A DNA stretch of 64,000 nucleotides from Symsagittifera roscoffensis (taxonomy: Eukaryota; Xenacoelomorpha; Acoela; Convolutidae), in assembly GCF_963678635.1 (NCBI RefSeq), contig NC_087071.1, positions 14,166,226-14,230,225 on the forward strand, written 5' to 3'. Below are positions 12,137 through 23,400 of the stretch, in pieces. The translations under genes were made by a program, and so were the position numbers. The notes below the pieces were generated by a model. It had not been told where the DNA came from, made no database searches, and saw nothing but the letters and a program-made list of their open reading frames with translations. Each line of letters begins with the position of its first letter. Position 1 is the first letter of the stretch.

Positions 12137-13637
12137 AAACATAATATGTTACTTTTGGCTCAAATTGAAAAGTTTTCAGTCAGTTAAGTTCAAACAAATT
12201 CGATCTAGCATACCGGTAGAAAACATCTAGTCGCTTTGCGGTTTAATCAACATTTATTGGCCACGTGGCATTTTTTGTTCCACGGGACAGGTACAATGCT
12301 TAGCTGACAAAAGTTTCAAAATTGAGCAACCCATCATCTTGGACTCTAGTAACTTAATGTCGAAATCGTTTCTGAGGCATCAAGATTTGGATTATTTGGT
12401 CCGTAATTGATATGTGGTTTATGGTGTTAGGTCTGTGAGCGACCCTCCGTTCAATTGATATTTGTTGTTTTTGTTTTGTTTCACATCCTATGATGTGAAA
12501 GCTCCCTGTCAAACGGCTTGATTACCGCTAACTGTCATTCAATATTTTTGAGGTAGAATATTTTGGTAAATTTTAGGTGACTGTTTGCCGCAGTAGTGAG
12601 AGGAGAGGATTTTTCTTATCACCTGTATGACTACTCGCACTGTACACATCGAAACTATTTGGTCTATGAACACCGGCTCTTGCGTCATGAAGATTGAGCA
12701 AATTATCGTCAGCAGTAGTAGGCCAAATGTTGTATTGTCATACAACGGTACCAACTTGTGCATTGGGTAGAAAATTGGAACACACAGGCTGCGTCAATGT
12801 TAGTGCAAGAGGGGGTTGAATGGAAATACAATCCCCCTGGCGCACCGCATCATGGTTGTTCTTATGAAAGGTTACGAAAACATATGGGAAAAAATGTATA
12901 CGCTCCGTAACCGGGTTCAAGCCCCACCCAAAAAAAGTTTTCTGTTTTGTATAGCTGTTTGTTACCGTGTTTTGCCAAAATTGAGAACTTGGAATCTCGC
13001 TTGAAATCGGTGCTGTTTTAAGTCATACGATTAACGATTTTGATCATGTCTTTTGAGCGCGTTAAAGCCCCAGAATTTACAAAAATCCTTCGAAAAAAAA
13101 ATTGTTTCAATTTATAGATTTTTACCCAAAACAAAGTTTTGGCCGACATTATTTTTGAGGCACCACATGTGTCATCAGATTTCTGTAAACTTTGCAGCCT
13201 GTTGGAACAAGTGTGGCTTCAATAGTTTATCTATTGGTGAAAAGAAAGATTTTTTGAAGCAAAAGATGTTGAATTTTGATAGATGGTTTCATAGCAACCT
13301 GTAGAGGTTGATCTGAAAGACCTCTTTTTTTTTTTGCTTTTTTTGCAATCGTAGTTAATTGCTTTTTTAAGCTTTTTCAATGTTGTTTTCTCCTAATTCA
13401 GTCACTTTTATAGAAGCTGGAAAATTTTGTGCTGATACCAACGTTGTACAACTGCGAGTCATTTTTAATTTCCCAGTTTTCAGAAACCTTATATGGTTTT
13501 TTTTCTAAAGCCATGCTTGAAAGAACAGTAAGATTGAATTTTATTAAACTTGAAAGTTACTGGATGTTATTTTTGTTCAAACTCCTTCTAAACAACAAAC
13601 TTCCAATATTGTCTGACTTTTCCAATATTGTCTGAGG
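12137..13637. other. No supported gene; one tRNA-like T-arm
   Basis: Mostly unassigned sequence. Near 12910-12930 the motif GGGTTCAAGCCCCAC looks like a tRNA B box and T-arm, preceded by TGGCGCACCGC at about 12838 that could be an A box. The spacing (about 65 bases) is too long for a plain tRNA. It may be a tRNA-derived repeat. Confidence 0.35.
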
Positions 13638-15071
13638 CTAATTAGTATCGAAGATTGAAGAGCTGTCGTAATCAAGCCATCCTTTTGCCAGCCAATTGTA
13701 ATCCTCCGTTGAGTCTTGGTTAGCGTGTGTATACTTCTTTTTGTTTCCATTAACAGTTACTTCGATCTGAAATAATTGAAAAAAAAACGACACCTTATTA
13801 ATTCCTAGAAGTATCTAAAAATTTGTCTAGAAAAACTTAAATCATTCAGATTTTTTGGTCTGAAGCTTGCTATCGTTGGTTATGCTGATTGCCAAGCAAA
13901 CTGGATGAAATTTTTATATCATCTAACAGATCATTTTCAACTGTGATTGTCACAAATAGAGTCAATTGATTGAGTCAATTCATTTTGAATGGTTTTACTA
14001 GCCACTCACATTCTAGTATCGTGGAACAATTAGGCGTTAATTCTCCCAAAATTAACATAAACTTTTTCAATTATTTGCAAATTTGCAACTCTCTGAAATG
14101 CTAAAGACCCATAAATTATTTAAAATTTTTTAGGCGCAAAAAAATGATTTTTGAATATATTTTTGAACAAGATCTCCTAAAAGTTAAAAAATTTTACCCA
14201 TATACCTATATAAGGCTTTAAACCTGAAATAATGAGTTAACAATCGCCCCCGGAAATAATTGAGTAAAAAGGCAAAAAGCTAGAAGCTGAAGTCTAATTG
14301 AATTGATAAAAAATTCCTCAGCTAAATGAACGATCTCCTCTCTAATTAGTTCACATGTTTGCAAGTTTCTATTTCCCAAAACTGCAATCTTCGGATATCT
14401 TCATGGAATGAACATAATAACCATATATTATTCCATTGGAAACGATTGCAGAAATCGGAAAAAAAGCATTATGTTTTCGGAGAAATAGTTATTTTAATTT
14501 TGAAAACTGTTCAGAAACACTTTCGTTTTATTTGCTTTTGTCCAATATGGATAAATAATAGATGTAAAAAAAACTATGAAACAATTGTACAAAACCGCTA
14601 TTGTTTTCCAAAAGAATCTAAAGTAACAATTCATAAGTATGAAAAATAACAATAATTGGTAACAAACAAATCAAAGTTAGCTATATTTTTTCCTAATTAT
14701 TTATGTCCTATAAATGAAAAATGCATTTGCAACAATTGATACACACCCAGTATGGTTTCCATGCATCACTGCCGCCGATGGTTACCATTATTTCTTTAAA
14801 AGTTTCATATTTCGTTCTCATACAAGCTTTGCATAGCTTTGGCACATGACCCGTTTTTTCGTCTTTGCTGTCGAGTAAAACATCTTTTCTAAAGTTAAAA
14901 CACTTCAGGTAATGATATATAAAGCATGCAATAATAGATATACTCCTTTGGTGTGTACTTTCTTAGATCTCTTTGAATATCCACAATGGAGAATCCTAGT
15001 CGAGAATTTCCTCTGTAAAAGTGTCCTTTTTTGTGCATGATACAGTTACATCGTAAAGTTAACAATTTCAT
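13638..15071 (-). CDS. Small three-exon host gene, product unknown (132 aa)
   Basis: Three minus-strand exons join in phase: 15071-14944 (128 nt, starts ATG, donor GA|GTATAT), 14888-14747 (142 nt, acceptor CTTTAG, donor TGG|GTGTGT) and 13766-13638 (129 nt, acceptor TTTCAG, ending TAG). Total 399 nt, 132 residues plus stop, with matching phases 2, 0. Introns are 55 and 980 bases. The protein starts MKLLTLRCNCIMHKKGHFY, contains CKAC in the middle and is hydrophilic, with an acidic Trp-rich end (EDYNWLAKGWLDYD). I recognise no family. The first ATG after an in-frame upstream stop was taken; a further 5' exon, for instance a signal peptide or spliced leader, is possible. The splice agreement makes a real gene likely. 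Confidence 0.75.
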
Positions 15072-15174
15072 GTCCAGTTTCAGATAATAAAGTTATTCGG
15101 ATTCGGCCTAGGTGCTTGCAGTAGCGCGCAGAGGATAGAGAGGGCGGGTGGGTGACCTAACTTGTAACCTACAA
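15072..15174. other. Upstream region of the 132 aa gene
   Basis: Moderately GC-rich stretch between the start of the minus-strand gene and a poly-C run. No clear promoter motif was found. Confidence 0.35.
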
Positions 15175-15197
15175 CCCCCCCCCCCCCCCCCCCCCCC
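15175..15197. repeat. Homopolymer run of 23 C
   Basis: Twenty-three consecutive C residues, hence poly-G on the minus strand. Such tracts can form G-quadruplexes and are known to be numerous in Caenorhabditis genomes. It lies about 100 bp upstream of the 132 aa gene, whose transcript reads away from it. The exact length may be an assembly estimate. Confidence 0.9.
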
Positions 15198-15539
15198 TCA
15201 ACATTGGTTGCTAAATTTTTCCAGATCAATTTTAGGCCGATCAACATCAAAAATTTTCTTACATTGATTGACCCTCGGCAACAACAGTTTCATTAATCAA
15301 TTTAATTTGATAACATGTCTGTGGGTAAAAGATGCGCTTAAAAAATCATAGAAATTTTAACAGCTGATTCATAACCAAATCCAATTTCTAGATCCTGGAT
15401 TAAGCTTTAAAATTGGTTAATTTTGTGAAAACCAAATTTTTCAGAGTTTCAGAAACCATGTAAGAACATAACAACAATTTTGGCGCGCAAGACTTTTTAG
15501 AGCACAAAAAATGAAATTTAAAACGAAACAAGAATATCT

Positions 15540-16160
15540 CGTTACTGTGCAAAGTGTTAAGAAACACTGCAAAAAAATTCTTTTTTTTTTTCAACCTCAT
15601 GTCGTTTTTTCGGCGTCGGGTGATAGAAGGGTCTACAAAAACCGAGATATAGGCATATTTGACAGTCACAGTAAAATAAGCTAATTGCAAAACAATTTTC
15701 GTAGAAACATGACAAAAAAATAACAAACAAAAAATCAAAAGAAAAAACTGAAACTTTCATTTTTTTTTAGTTTTTGTATTTTCAAAATTTTCAATTGTAA
15801 GAAAATAGCAAAGAGTCTCAAAAATTGTTTAAATGAGTGAAACTAAAAAAAAGGCTTAAAATAAGCTACTGTTTGCTTGTAAGCCAATAAAATAAGACGC
15901 TCAAAGTTAGACGAAAGTTCTTAAATTTCTAGCCCTTTTTTCTGAACAATAGAAATCATTTTTGGGTTTTTTAAATGCTAGAAACACAATTGAAAGAACT
16001 TTGATATGATATAACAGTCAACACAGTCCGATGATTAATTGAGTGGCCCGAGTTTGCGTGGAAAACAAAAGAAAAAAATAAAAGACAAGAAACTAAAACA
16101 CACCGAAACCAAAGTTATTCACCATTTTCGAAGATCGGAACAAAAAAAACGAAAATTATG
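15540..16160 (+). repeat. Dispersed repeat family R1, copy 1
   Basis: Shares ordered blocks with 18725-19060 and 28590-29120: GACAGTCACAGTAAAATAAGC...CAATTGC against GACAATCATAGCAAAATAGGCCAATTGC, and later GATGATTAATT..GAGTTTGCGTGGAAAAC against GATGATTATTTG..GATTTTGCATGGGAAAC, then a block ending CGAAGATCGG. No coding frame is conserved between copies. It may be a non-autonomous element. Confidence 0.6.
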
Positions 16161-16906
16161 GGATTGAGTATAAAAATGAAACGATTTTTAAGAGACTATT
16201 GTTTTAATATCCAGCCTGTCTTAGCATAGTCCTCTCACTCCCTACATTCTAGACTATTTTTTTTGAGCGGTGCATTTTTTGGGACACAAGGCTGTTTTTT
16301 TTTCTTCTAGAACTTTCACGTGTTACCACCAAAGTTGCAGCCGAAATTGATCGGGATGTGGTAGACCTGAAGCTAGAAGTCAAGTAAGAACTCGTGCACC
16401 CACTCTATCATTGCCCTGGCCGGAGATCGATTTGACGATCTAGCAATCTCGACGTGATCGCCTAATTATTATGCTAAGTGACGATATATTTGGCATTGCC
16501 AGGAAAAAAAATGCTTTTCATTTCTCAAAAAATTTTCAAGTCGTCAAAAAAAAAACGATTCTCATGAATCTTCGTTATATGGAAATTGCATAATTAGCTT
16601 TTTAAACAGTAAATGTTACTCTTGTTTATTTTCAAATCCTCGAAAACATTAAGCTATAAAAAAACATCTATAGGGCTCCAAGCAGTTTCTGACAAACAAA
16701 TGAAGAAAGTTTGATTAGAAGTATTCTTTGACTTTTTGTATAGTTTTGTATGATTGGAAGTTCTAGTCTAAAGAAACTTTGCAGTTTAATTCATTGACAC
16801 ATTCGTCATATCTTTTACTCGGAAGGCTAGCTTCAACAGATATTTAGTTGAAGGCTACCTTCAACTAAATAAAATGATTAAACATGGATTTCGACCTTAA
16901 GTGTCA
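16161..16906. other. No supported gene
   Basis: Mostly AT-rich. A short plus-strand stretch at 16316-16390 reads VTTKVAAEIDRDVVDLKLEVK, which has protein character but stands alone and ends in a stop; it may be retroelement debris. Confidence 0.4.
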
Positions 16907-17166
16907 TCAAAAAACATCTTTGTTTTCGTACTCTTTTAATTTTTTTGGTGAGCTCGAACTTCCTAAATCACAGCCATCGCCTTCGAGCGTGAACGCTTGA
17001 TACTTCAATGTTTCACGAGAGTCGGCCGTCTCTTCCCCAGATGTAAAATCTGCTAGATAGGTAACCTCTAAACAAACAAATGCTCAACTTAACACAACTT
17101 CATCTGACCTTTATATAGATTTTCAACAAATGAAAAATAACAACGATTACGCTGTTCAAAAACACT
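16907..17166 (-). CDS. Two 3'-terminal exons of a host gene, partial
   Basis: Minus-strand exon 17166-17109 (58 nt, acceptor CAAATAG, donor AAAG|GTCAGA) joins exon 17067-16907 (161 nt, acceptor TGTTTAG, ending TGA) across a 41-base intron with matching phase. The joined peptide reads SVFEQRNRCYFSFVENLYK followed by about 54 residues containing YLADFTSGEETADSRETL, an acidic and Ser-rich tail. The exons are clearly richer in G and C than the flanks. I do not recognise the protein. Upstream exons should lie above 17166 but I could not identify them, so the gene is incomplete here. Confidence 0.6.
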
Positions 17167-18099
17167 CTATTTGGGATATAAGTTTTCAAACATCTAACAA
17201 ACACCAGTAGGACTTTGTATTACTTTTTTCTTGTCAATTGCCCTAAGTTGTTATTGAACAGATTTCGAAGAAAGGAAGTTATTCAATTGTTTAAAATAGC
17301 AGGTTTTCCGTTTATAATTGATATTGTAATGCAACTTTTATTGAAACCTATTGCACTCCAAAATACACTTGATGAGCTTGAGAAAAAAAACATATTTTCA
17401 AAATTAAAAATTGTAAACATCGGGCACAAAAAAAATGTTCCGAAAAAATAATTGAGTTAAGAGCTTGAAAATTTCTGGATTCATTCAGGTCCAACACAAT
17501 TTCGGAGTCTGTTTTGGGCATTAAAATCTGTCGCTTTACGTTTTCAATTTTAATTGAACGTGTTTTCAGTAGTTCAATTAAAATTATCATTTATTCGGGA
17601 CCATTTTCTGCACTTCTTCTCTATTCAACAAAATCTTCAGGAGAGGAAAACTTCCTTTCGCTGCACTGCTCTAATTATTTAACCAAAGGCGTCACTAAAT
17701 TCGCATGCAACCCAAAAAACACTGAATGGGTTTGAGCCCAGAAAATATACCGATTAAAAAACTACAATCTGTTTTAATTGATTAGTAGTCCTGCGGAGTT
17801 GCCACATTAAATACATGTATTACGTGAGTTTAAAAAAAAACTTTATTTTTTCAGCCCATCATTTTTTCAGAACTTTTAGAAAATTTACATTGCAGTGACT
17901 TTTTTTGGTTTAATTTTGGCTCTTAAAAAATTATTATCTTGTTTTTTTAGACTTCACAAAGATTTTCTAAAATTAACGCTAATTTAAAGCTTCTTTCATG
18001 GCACTGACACTAATTTATCCCCATTGCGCACGCGTAATTTGGAAAAGGAGACAGAATTTTTGTCCCAATCCCCCCGCACTCCTTCTCCAGCTACACAAA
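17167..18099. other. No supported gene
   Basis: Should contain upstream exons of the preceding partial gene if it is intact. Open frames at 17215-17451 (plus) and 17590-17348 (minus) show no motif and no convincing splice sites. Confidence 0.4.
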
Positions 18100-19625
18100 C
18101 AACCTAACAACGCGTCAAAATATATTTCGCGCTATTAAGGCGTAAGCGAGATTTAACGCGTCTTAGAAATTGTTCCAAATTGGTTGAAGGAAGCTTCTTT
18201 CCCAATCTGATTTGTTACTATGAGCAAAATCTATCACTTTGTACTTTATATGGCATGTCGTAGGATGATTTTCAAAAAAATTTCAAATTTTAAAAAAGTT
18301 TTTTTTTGTTTTATTTTATTACAGTTCTTTTTGTCATGTTAATAGTGCTTCACAAAATTTAAACACAGTCTAAACATTCAAGGATTAGTCCTGATACGAG
18401 CAGTTTTGTTATTCCGACTTTCATAAAGAAAGTAACTGAGTGTTACTGCGCGATTTATTTCGAGCTAATAACGCGTAAGCAGAGATTTATCCATCATACA
18501 AAATGTTCTAAATTGGTTGAAAGAAGCTTATTTGCCATAATTGGTTTGTTACCGCGAGCGAAGTTTATCACTTCGTATTTAATATGTCATGTGGGGGATG
18601 GTTTTCACAAAAATCTCAAACTGAAAAAAAAAATATTAGGCTTAAACTTCAAAAACTCGAACCGGCTCTTCTCAACACAGGGAATATTTTTGAAAAATTT
18701 TAAAACTGGTTTGAAGCATGGCTGCAAGGGTTTTAATATGATATTTCGCTTTGCTTTTTAAGATGATAAACTTTGGTAAAAATTTTTGGTTGAAAATAAA
18801 AAAAGACTGCACGCTCACCTTGTTCGCTCGAAATTAGACAAAAATCAGTTTCAAACTGTTTTTTCTCGACACTAAAAAGTTTGAAACATTTAGAATTTCG
18901 TTCAAATAATGACAAAAAAGTCTTCAATTTTAAAGATTGCTCCATCCATTCCTATGATTATTTGTGGTACCTGATTTTGCGAGGAAAAGAAAAATTAAAA
19001 GTAAAACACAGAAAAAAAATAAAACACGCCCGAATACAAGTTTTATCTACATTTTCAATGGTACAATTAAGGGGTCTAGACTAAAAAAAATGTGTAAACA
19101 AAAAAAGTATATTGATTTGAAAAATAAGTACATTTTATCTGCGATTATTTTTTGTGAAGTTAGGGGCTTTAAATATTGTCATATTGGCCGATTTGGGACA
19201 ATTAACGCGCGATATCGGCCAATTTGGAACAATTTAATCCGTCTTACAAATCGTTCCAAATTGTTTGAAGAAGCATATTTGCCCTAACTGAGTGGTTACT
19301 GGGAGTGGAATCAATCACTTTGAACTTCATATGGCGTGTGGGGGATGATTTTCACAAAAACTCTCAAGTTTTAAAAAAAATTTCTTCGTTTCATTTTGTT
19401 ACATTTACTTTTGTGATGTCATTTGTTTTTATCATCCCCCTAGCTCTATAAATTACGAAGCGATTTAAATTGCTTCTAGAAACATGTCGATTATAACATA
19501 TAGCCTGCTTCATATAATTTGGTACGATTTCTATGATGGATTAAATCTCCGCTTACGCGTTTGTTGCGCATAATATATCGCGCGTTCATTGTCCCAATTC
19601 GCCAAAATGGCAATCTTTGAACCTC
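18100..19625. repeat. Clustered repeat family R2 (CGCGTAA type): three direct copies and one inverted piece
   Basis: Direct copies lie at about 18100-18300, 18465-18620 and 19195-19390. Each starts near a CGCGTTAA/CGCGTAAGC sequence, passes a GTTC(C/T)AAATTG(G/T)TTGAA block and a TTATCACTTCGTATTT-like block, and ends near GGGGATG(A/G)TTTTCACAAAAA. An inverted piece at about 19500-19625 contains GATTTAAATCTCCGCTTACGCG-like sequence. A copy of family R1 (about 18725-19060) sits between them. No coding content. Confidence 0.6.
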
Positions 19626-20199
19626 CATAATTCACAAAAAAACGATCGAACGTGGAATGATTTTTCAAATTTAAGCCCAGGACAGCAATTGTTTTCGACA
19701 TGTGTCTGAAGACAACTTATTTCGTTACTTTCGTTATAAAAGTCGGAACAAATTTTTTTTTCAACCTTATTAGATTTAATTTTTTAAGTTATTAATGCTT
19801 CATTGACCTGAAAAGATAGTCGGATTATGAGCAGTCTTATTTGGATTGCTTTTCAAGGGAAAGAACTGATTGGTAACAATAATATAATCAGTTGTCTAAA
19901 ATGTATCTGACCAAAGCTTTCCTTTATAATTGAAAACTATCCATAAAACTCCGGTGTGGGTAAGCACTGCAGTGACTACGGACAAAATTTTCTAATTATC
20001 CTAATTTACAAACCAATTTTAACAACTCATAAGTATCATCTTGTCTTAAAAATTGATGTTTTTACAGGTATCTGTGCAAGATGAGGGGATGAAGTCCATC
20101 ACGGTTTTGCGTGATAGTCAAGTCATTATTTTGTTGACTTTATCTTTTTTTGTCCAAATCACCAAAAACATACTGATAACTAGACTGCTCGTATCAGAG
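19626..20199. other. No supported gene before the assembly gap
   Basis: AT-rich sequence to the start of the gap; nothing recognised. Confidence 0.4.
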
Positions 20200-20399
20200 N
20201 NNNNNNNNNNNNNNNNNNNNNNNNNNNNNNNNNNNNNNNNNNNNNNNNNNNNNNNNNNNNNNNNNNNNNNNNNNNNNNNNNNNNNNNNNNNNNNNNNNNN
20301 NNNNNNNNNNNNNNNNNNNNNNNNNNNNNNNNNNNNNNNNNNNNNNNNNNNNNNNNNNNNNNNNNNNNNNNNNNNNNNNNNNNNNNNNNNNNNNNNNNN
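20200..20399. other. Assembly gap (200 N)
   Basis: Exactly 200 N. The round number suggests a gap of estimated or arbitrary size. Open frames drawn across it are meaningless. Confidence 0.99.
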
Positions 20400-20479
20400 A
20401 AACCAAAAAAAAAACGAGTTACTTGGGAAAAAACGTGACAAAAAAGCAGAGACAAGGGTGTGTTGTGCAACAATGTACT

Positions 20480-23400
20480 CTGGAATGACGCGGACGCCAA
20501 ATTAAGAGGCTAGATTTTTTCATGCCAGAGAGCAGAAGGGCAATGACAATTGCCATAAAGAGACCAAGCCTCGATATTCAAACATCATCTACAAAGTAGC
20601 AAAAGCAAATCGTGGAAGATATATTTGTAGAACTATAGCTTTCTAACCATATAAATTCAATTGCTGGAAGCAACGCAAAAAAGAGACACTGGAGCAACTC
20701 CCCGCGGACATGGTAGAATTGGGCTCACGGGCCGGTGTTGTAGATCGAGAGGATGAATGGGTCCGCGACACGTTCTTATCTCACATGTCCAATGGGAAAA
20801 TTGCAGAAGAACTCTTGTCACAAACTAGATCACCGCAGGACGCGTGCGAGTATGCAATCAGGAAAGAGAATTGTGTATAGAACATAGGGAGACAAGGAAA
20901 ACAAATCCGTTTGGAGCACCAGCAATAACAACCACAACAATTAAATAGCAACCGATTGGTCATATTCAACCACGCGAAAGAGGTAGTAACCACTCAAACG
21001 GATGCCAAAAATTCATAGGGGGTTGGGGAGATCTGCGATATCGGAACGATTTTTCCGGGGAAGTTACAACCCGCGTGGTCAACAAAGTCAGCAGATGGGC
21101 CTAAGCAAATCCTGTGATAGATGTGTCAGACATTTTGGACATTACACTTCGAAGTCATGTCCAGCAAAAGACAAAGTCTGCACGAAATTCGCTACACCTT
21201 GACTTTTGAAAAATTATGCAGATCAACAAATGTTAACTACATGCAAGAATTTGGCAGTAATCAGCAAGAAGATGATGAAAAAGATTCTGTTGATACCGAG
21301 GACAAAAATTATCCAGTGGCCTATGCCGAACTCATGTCATCAAATGGCTGGTAGGAAATCGCACAGGACAATTTTACCGTTTTGGCGATATCGAAGCAAT
21401 TAAAATACGGAACTGAGTAAACATGCAAAAAGAAGACTGAAATGGCCATATCGTGAAACTAAAAACAACATAGGAAGACCTATTTGCATTAGCGTACTCA
21501 GAAAGCCCAATGTCTTTTCCTAAATAAAAAAACGTCAAAATGATTACGCCCAAATGACGGCTCCGCGATATTCAATTCATCCTACCGGCTGAACATCTTG
21601 ACCGTTATAAGGGAAAAAATTGCTCCAGAAGAACACCTGATCAGTGCGATGGAATCCAGAGGATAGACAACCCAAGCGGCACCATTCATTCTTGTGGATG
21701 ATCAAAAACAAAACATCATCGGGCGGAATATTCTATCAAAAATTGGAATCAATTTCATACAAGACAAGCCAAAACACAACCGGATACTAGAGATGCATGA
21801 GAAAGAAAAAGAATCAATTGAGGAAACGAAAAACTGGGTTATAGAGAACTTCCAACAACTCTGCGTGTGAATCAGAAAATCAAAAAATCACATGATGAGA
21901 ATTAAGTTTATACGAGATGTCAAACCAATCCAACAAAAAGGCCGGAGAATACCATTCATCTACAAAATGAGTCAAACTGGAACTAAACAAATCAAAAGAT
22001 CAAAAGCACAAAAAATAGACACAATTTTGCACGAGTAAGGCATTAGCCCAATATTCATAACACTGAAGAAGGATCACGCGGTCAAAACTTGCAAAAGACT
22101 CCGAGAAAAATACTAAGTTTATACACAAAACTAAATATCGGACGCCCAATATTAAACTATTGTTAGATAAAATTGCACAAAACATCAAGACAGAAGAAAA
22201 ACTGATAACTCTATTCTCAACATTCGATTTAAATTATGCGTATTCACAAATACCGCTGGACATCGAAACCGAAACAAAAACCAATGCAATTTCAGCTTGT
22301 TAGTGGTAAAAGCTACAGTAACATGCCAGTTCCAAACGGGATTTCATGGCCTCACGGATATGCCAGTTGAATTCCAAAACGCTGTTGGTCTTACACTAAC
22401 AAATTGCGAAAAAACTTTGCTTATCTTGATGACCTATTGTACGTGACAAAAGGTTCTAAAGATACACACAAACAACTATTACTTGAGGCGTTAACGAAAA
22501 TATTTGACAAAAAGTAAGAAGTTTTGCTGAATCAAAGCAAAATTGCTAGACTGAGACTAATCTCTATTTAGGCTAGGGGCTGTCTTAGAGCAAAACACGA
22601 CGTAGGTTGCAAAGCAATTGCATGTGCCTCAAGATTCTTGAGTTCACTAGAAGAGAAATATTCAGTAAACGAGTTAGATTTTTTCAGAGTTGTGTGTGCC
22701 ATCAAATTTTAATCAGCGCAATAAACGCTATCAAAAAATCAGAAACTAGCCAAAGTAGGATCACAAGGTGGATCGATAGAATAACCCAATTCACACTTGA
22801 CATCAAACACTTGGCAGGAACAAAAATTGGAGTTATTGACTATAACTTCAGAAATCCGGTAGGATTAGCTTTATCCTCCATTGAGTATGATGATGAACTT
22901 ATTTTGGCGTGAATCAAGTCATTCATCTCCAATTTTGAATTGATTTCCATAGTCATAATGAACAACACACTAGCCAATGAGAATCGATCCTCAAATCGGC
23001 TGATCAAAAAGCGAGCGAATTTATACGGAATGCAACACCTCAATTGAATCTCAGCTCAATTGAATATCAGCTCAATTGAATCTCGAGTGCACTTCAAACA
23101 TTTCAAACATAGCACAAGCGTTTATTCGATTCAGATCAAAAATAGTCACTTGACTAAATTCACTCTCAAAAACCAGCAGACAAAATAACTACAAAGTCAG
23201 AGTTCAATAAATTTAAGCTCAACGCTGGAATTCAACCATCAGATTATGAGACGAAGAAGTGAAACAAAAGATCACAAGCGGGACTCATCCTCGATAGTCC
23301 ACGGACGCGAGGAAAGGCGTATCTTCGAAAACAACCCCCAGGGGACGAAAGCCTGAGATAGTGCGGAAAGGAGAGTCCGACAAGGAAGAAAGTCTATCGG

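Noticed and set aside
12816-12935. tRNA gene with intron
   Set aside because: A B-box-like T-arm is present but no acceptor stem closes around it and the spacing to the A-box-like motif is too long.
20053-20505. Open frames running across the N block
   Set aside because: They exist only because N codons are not read as stops; the region is an assembly gap.
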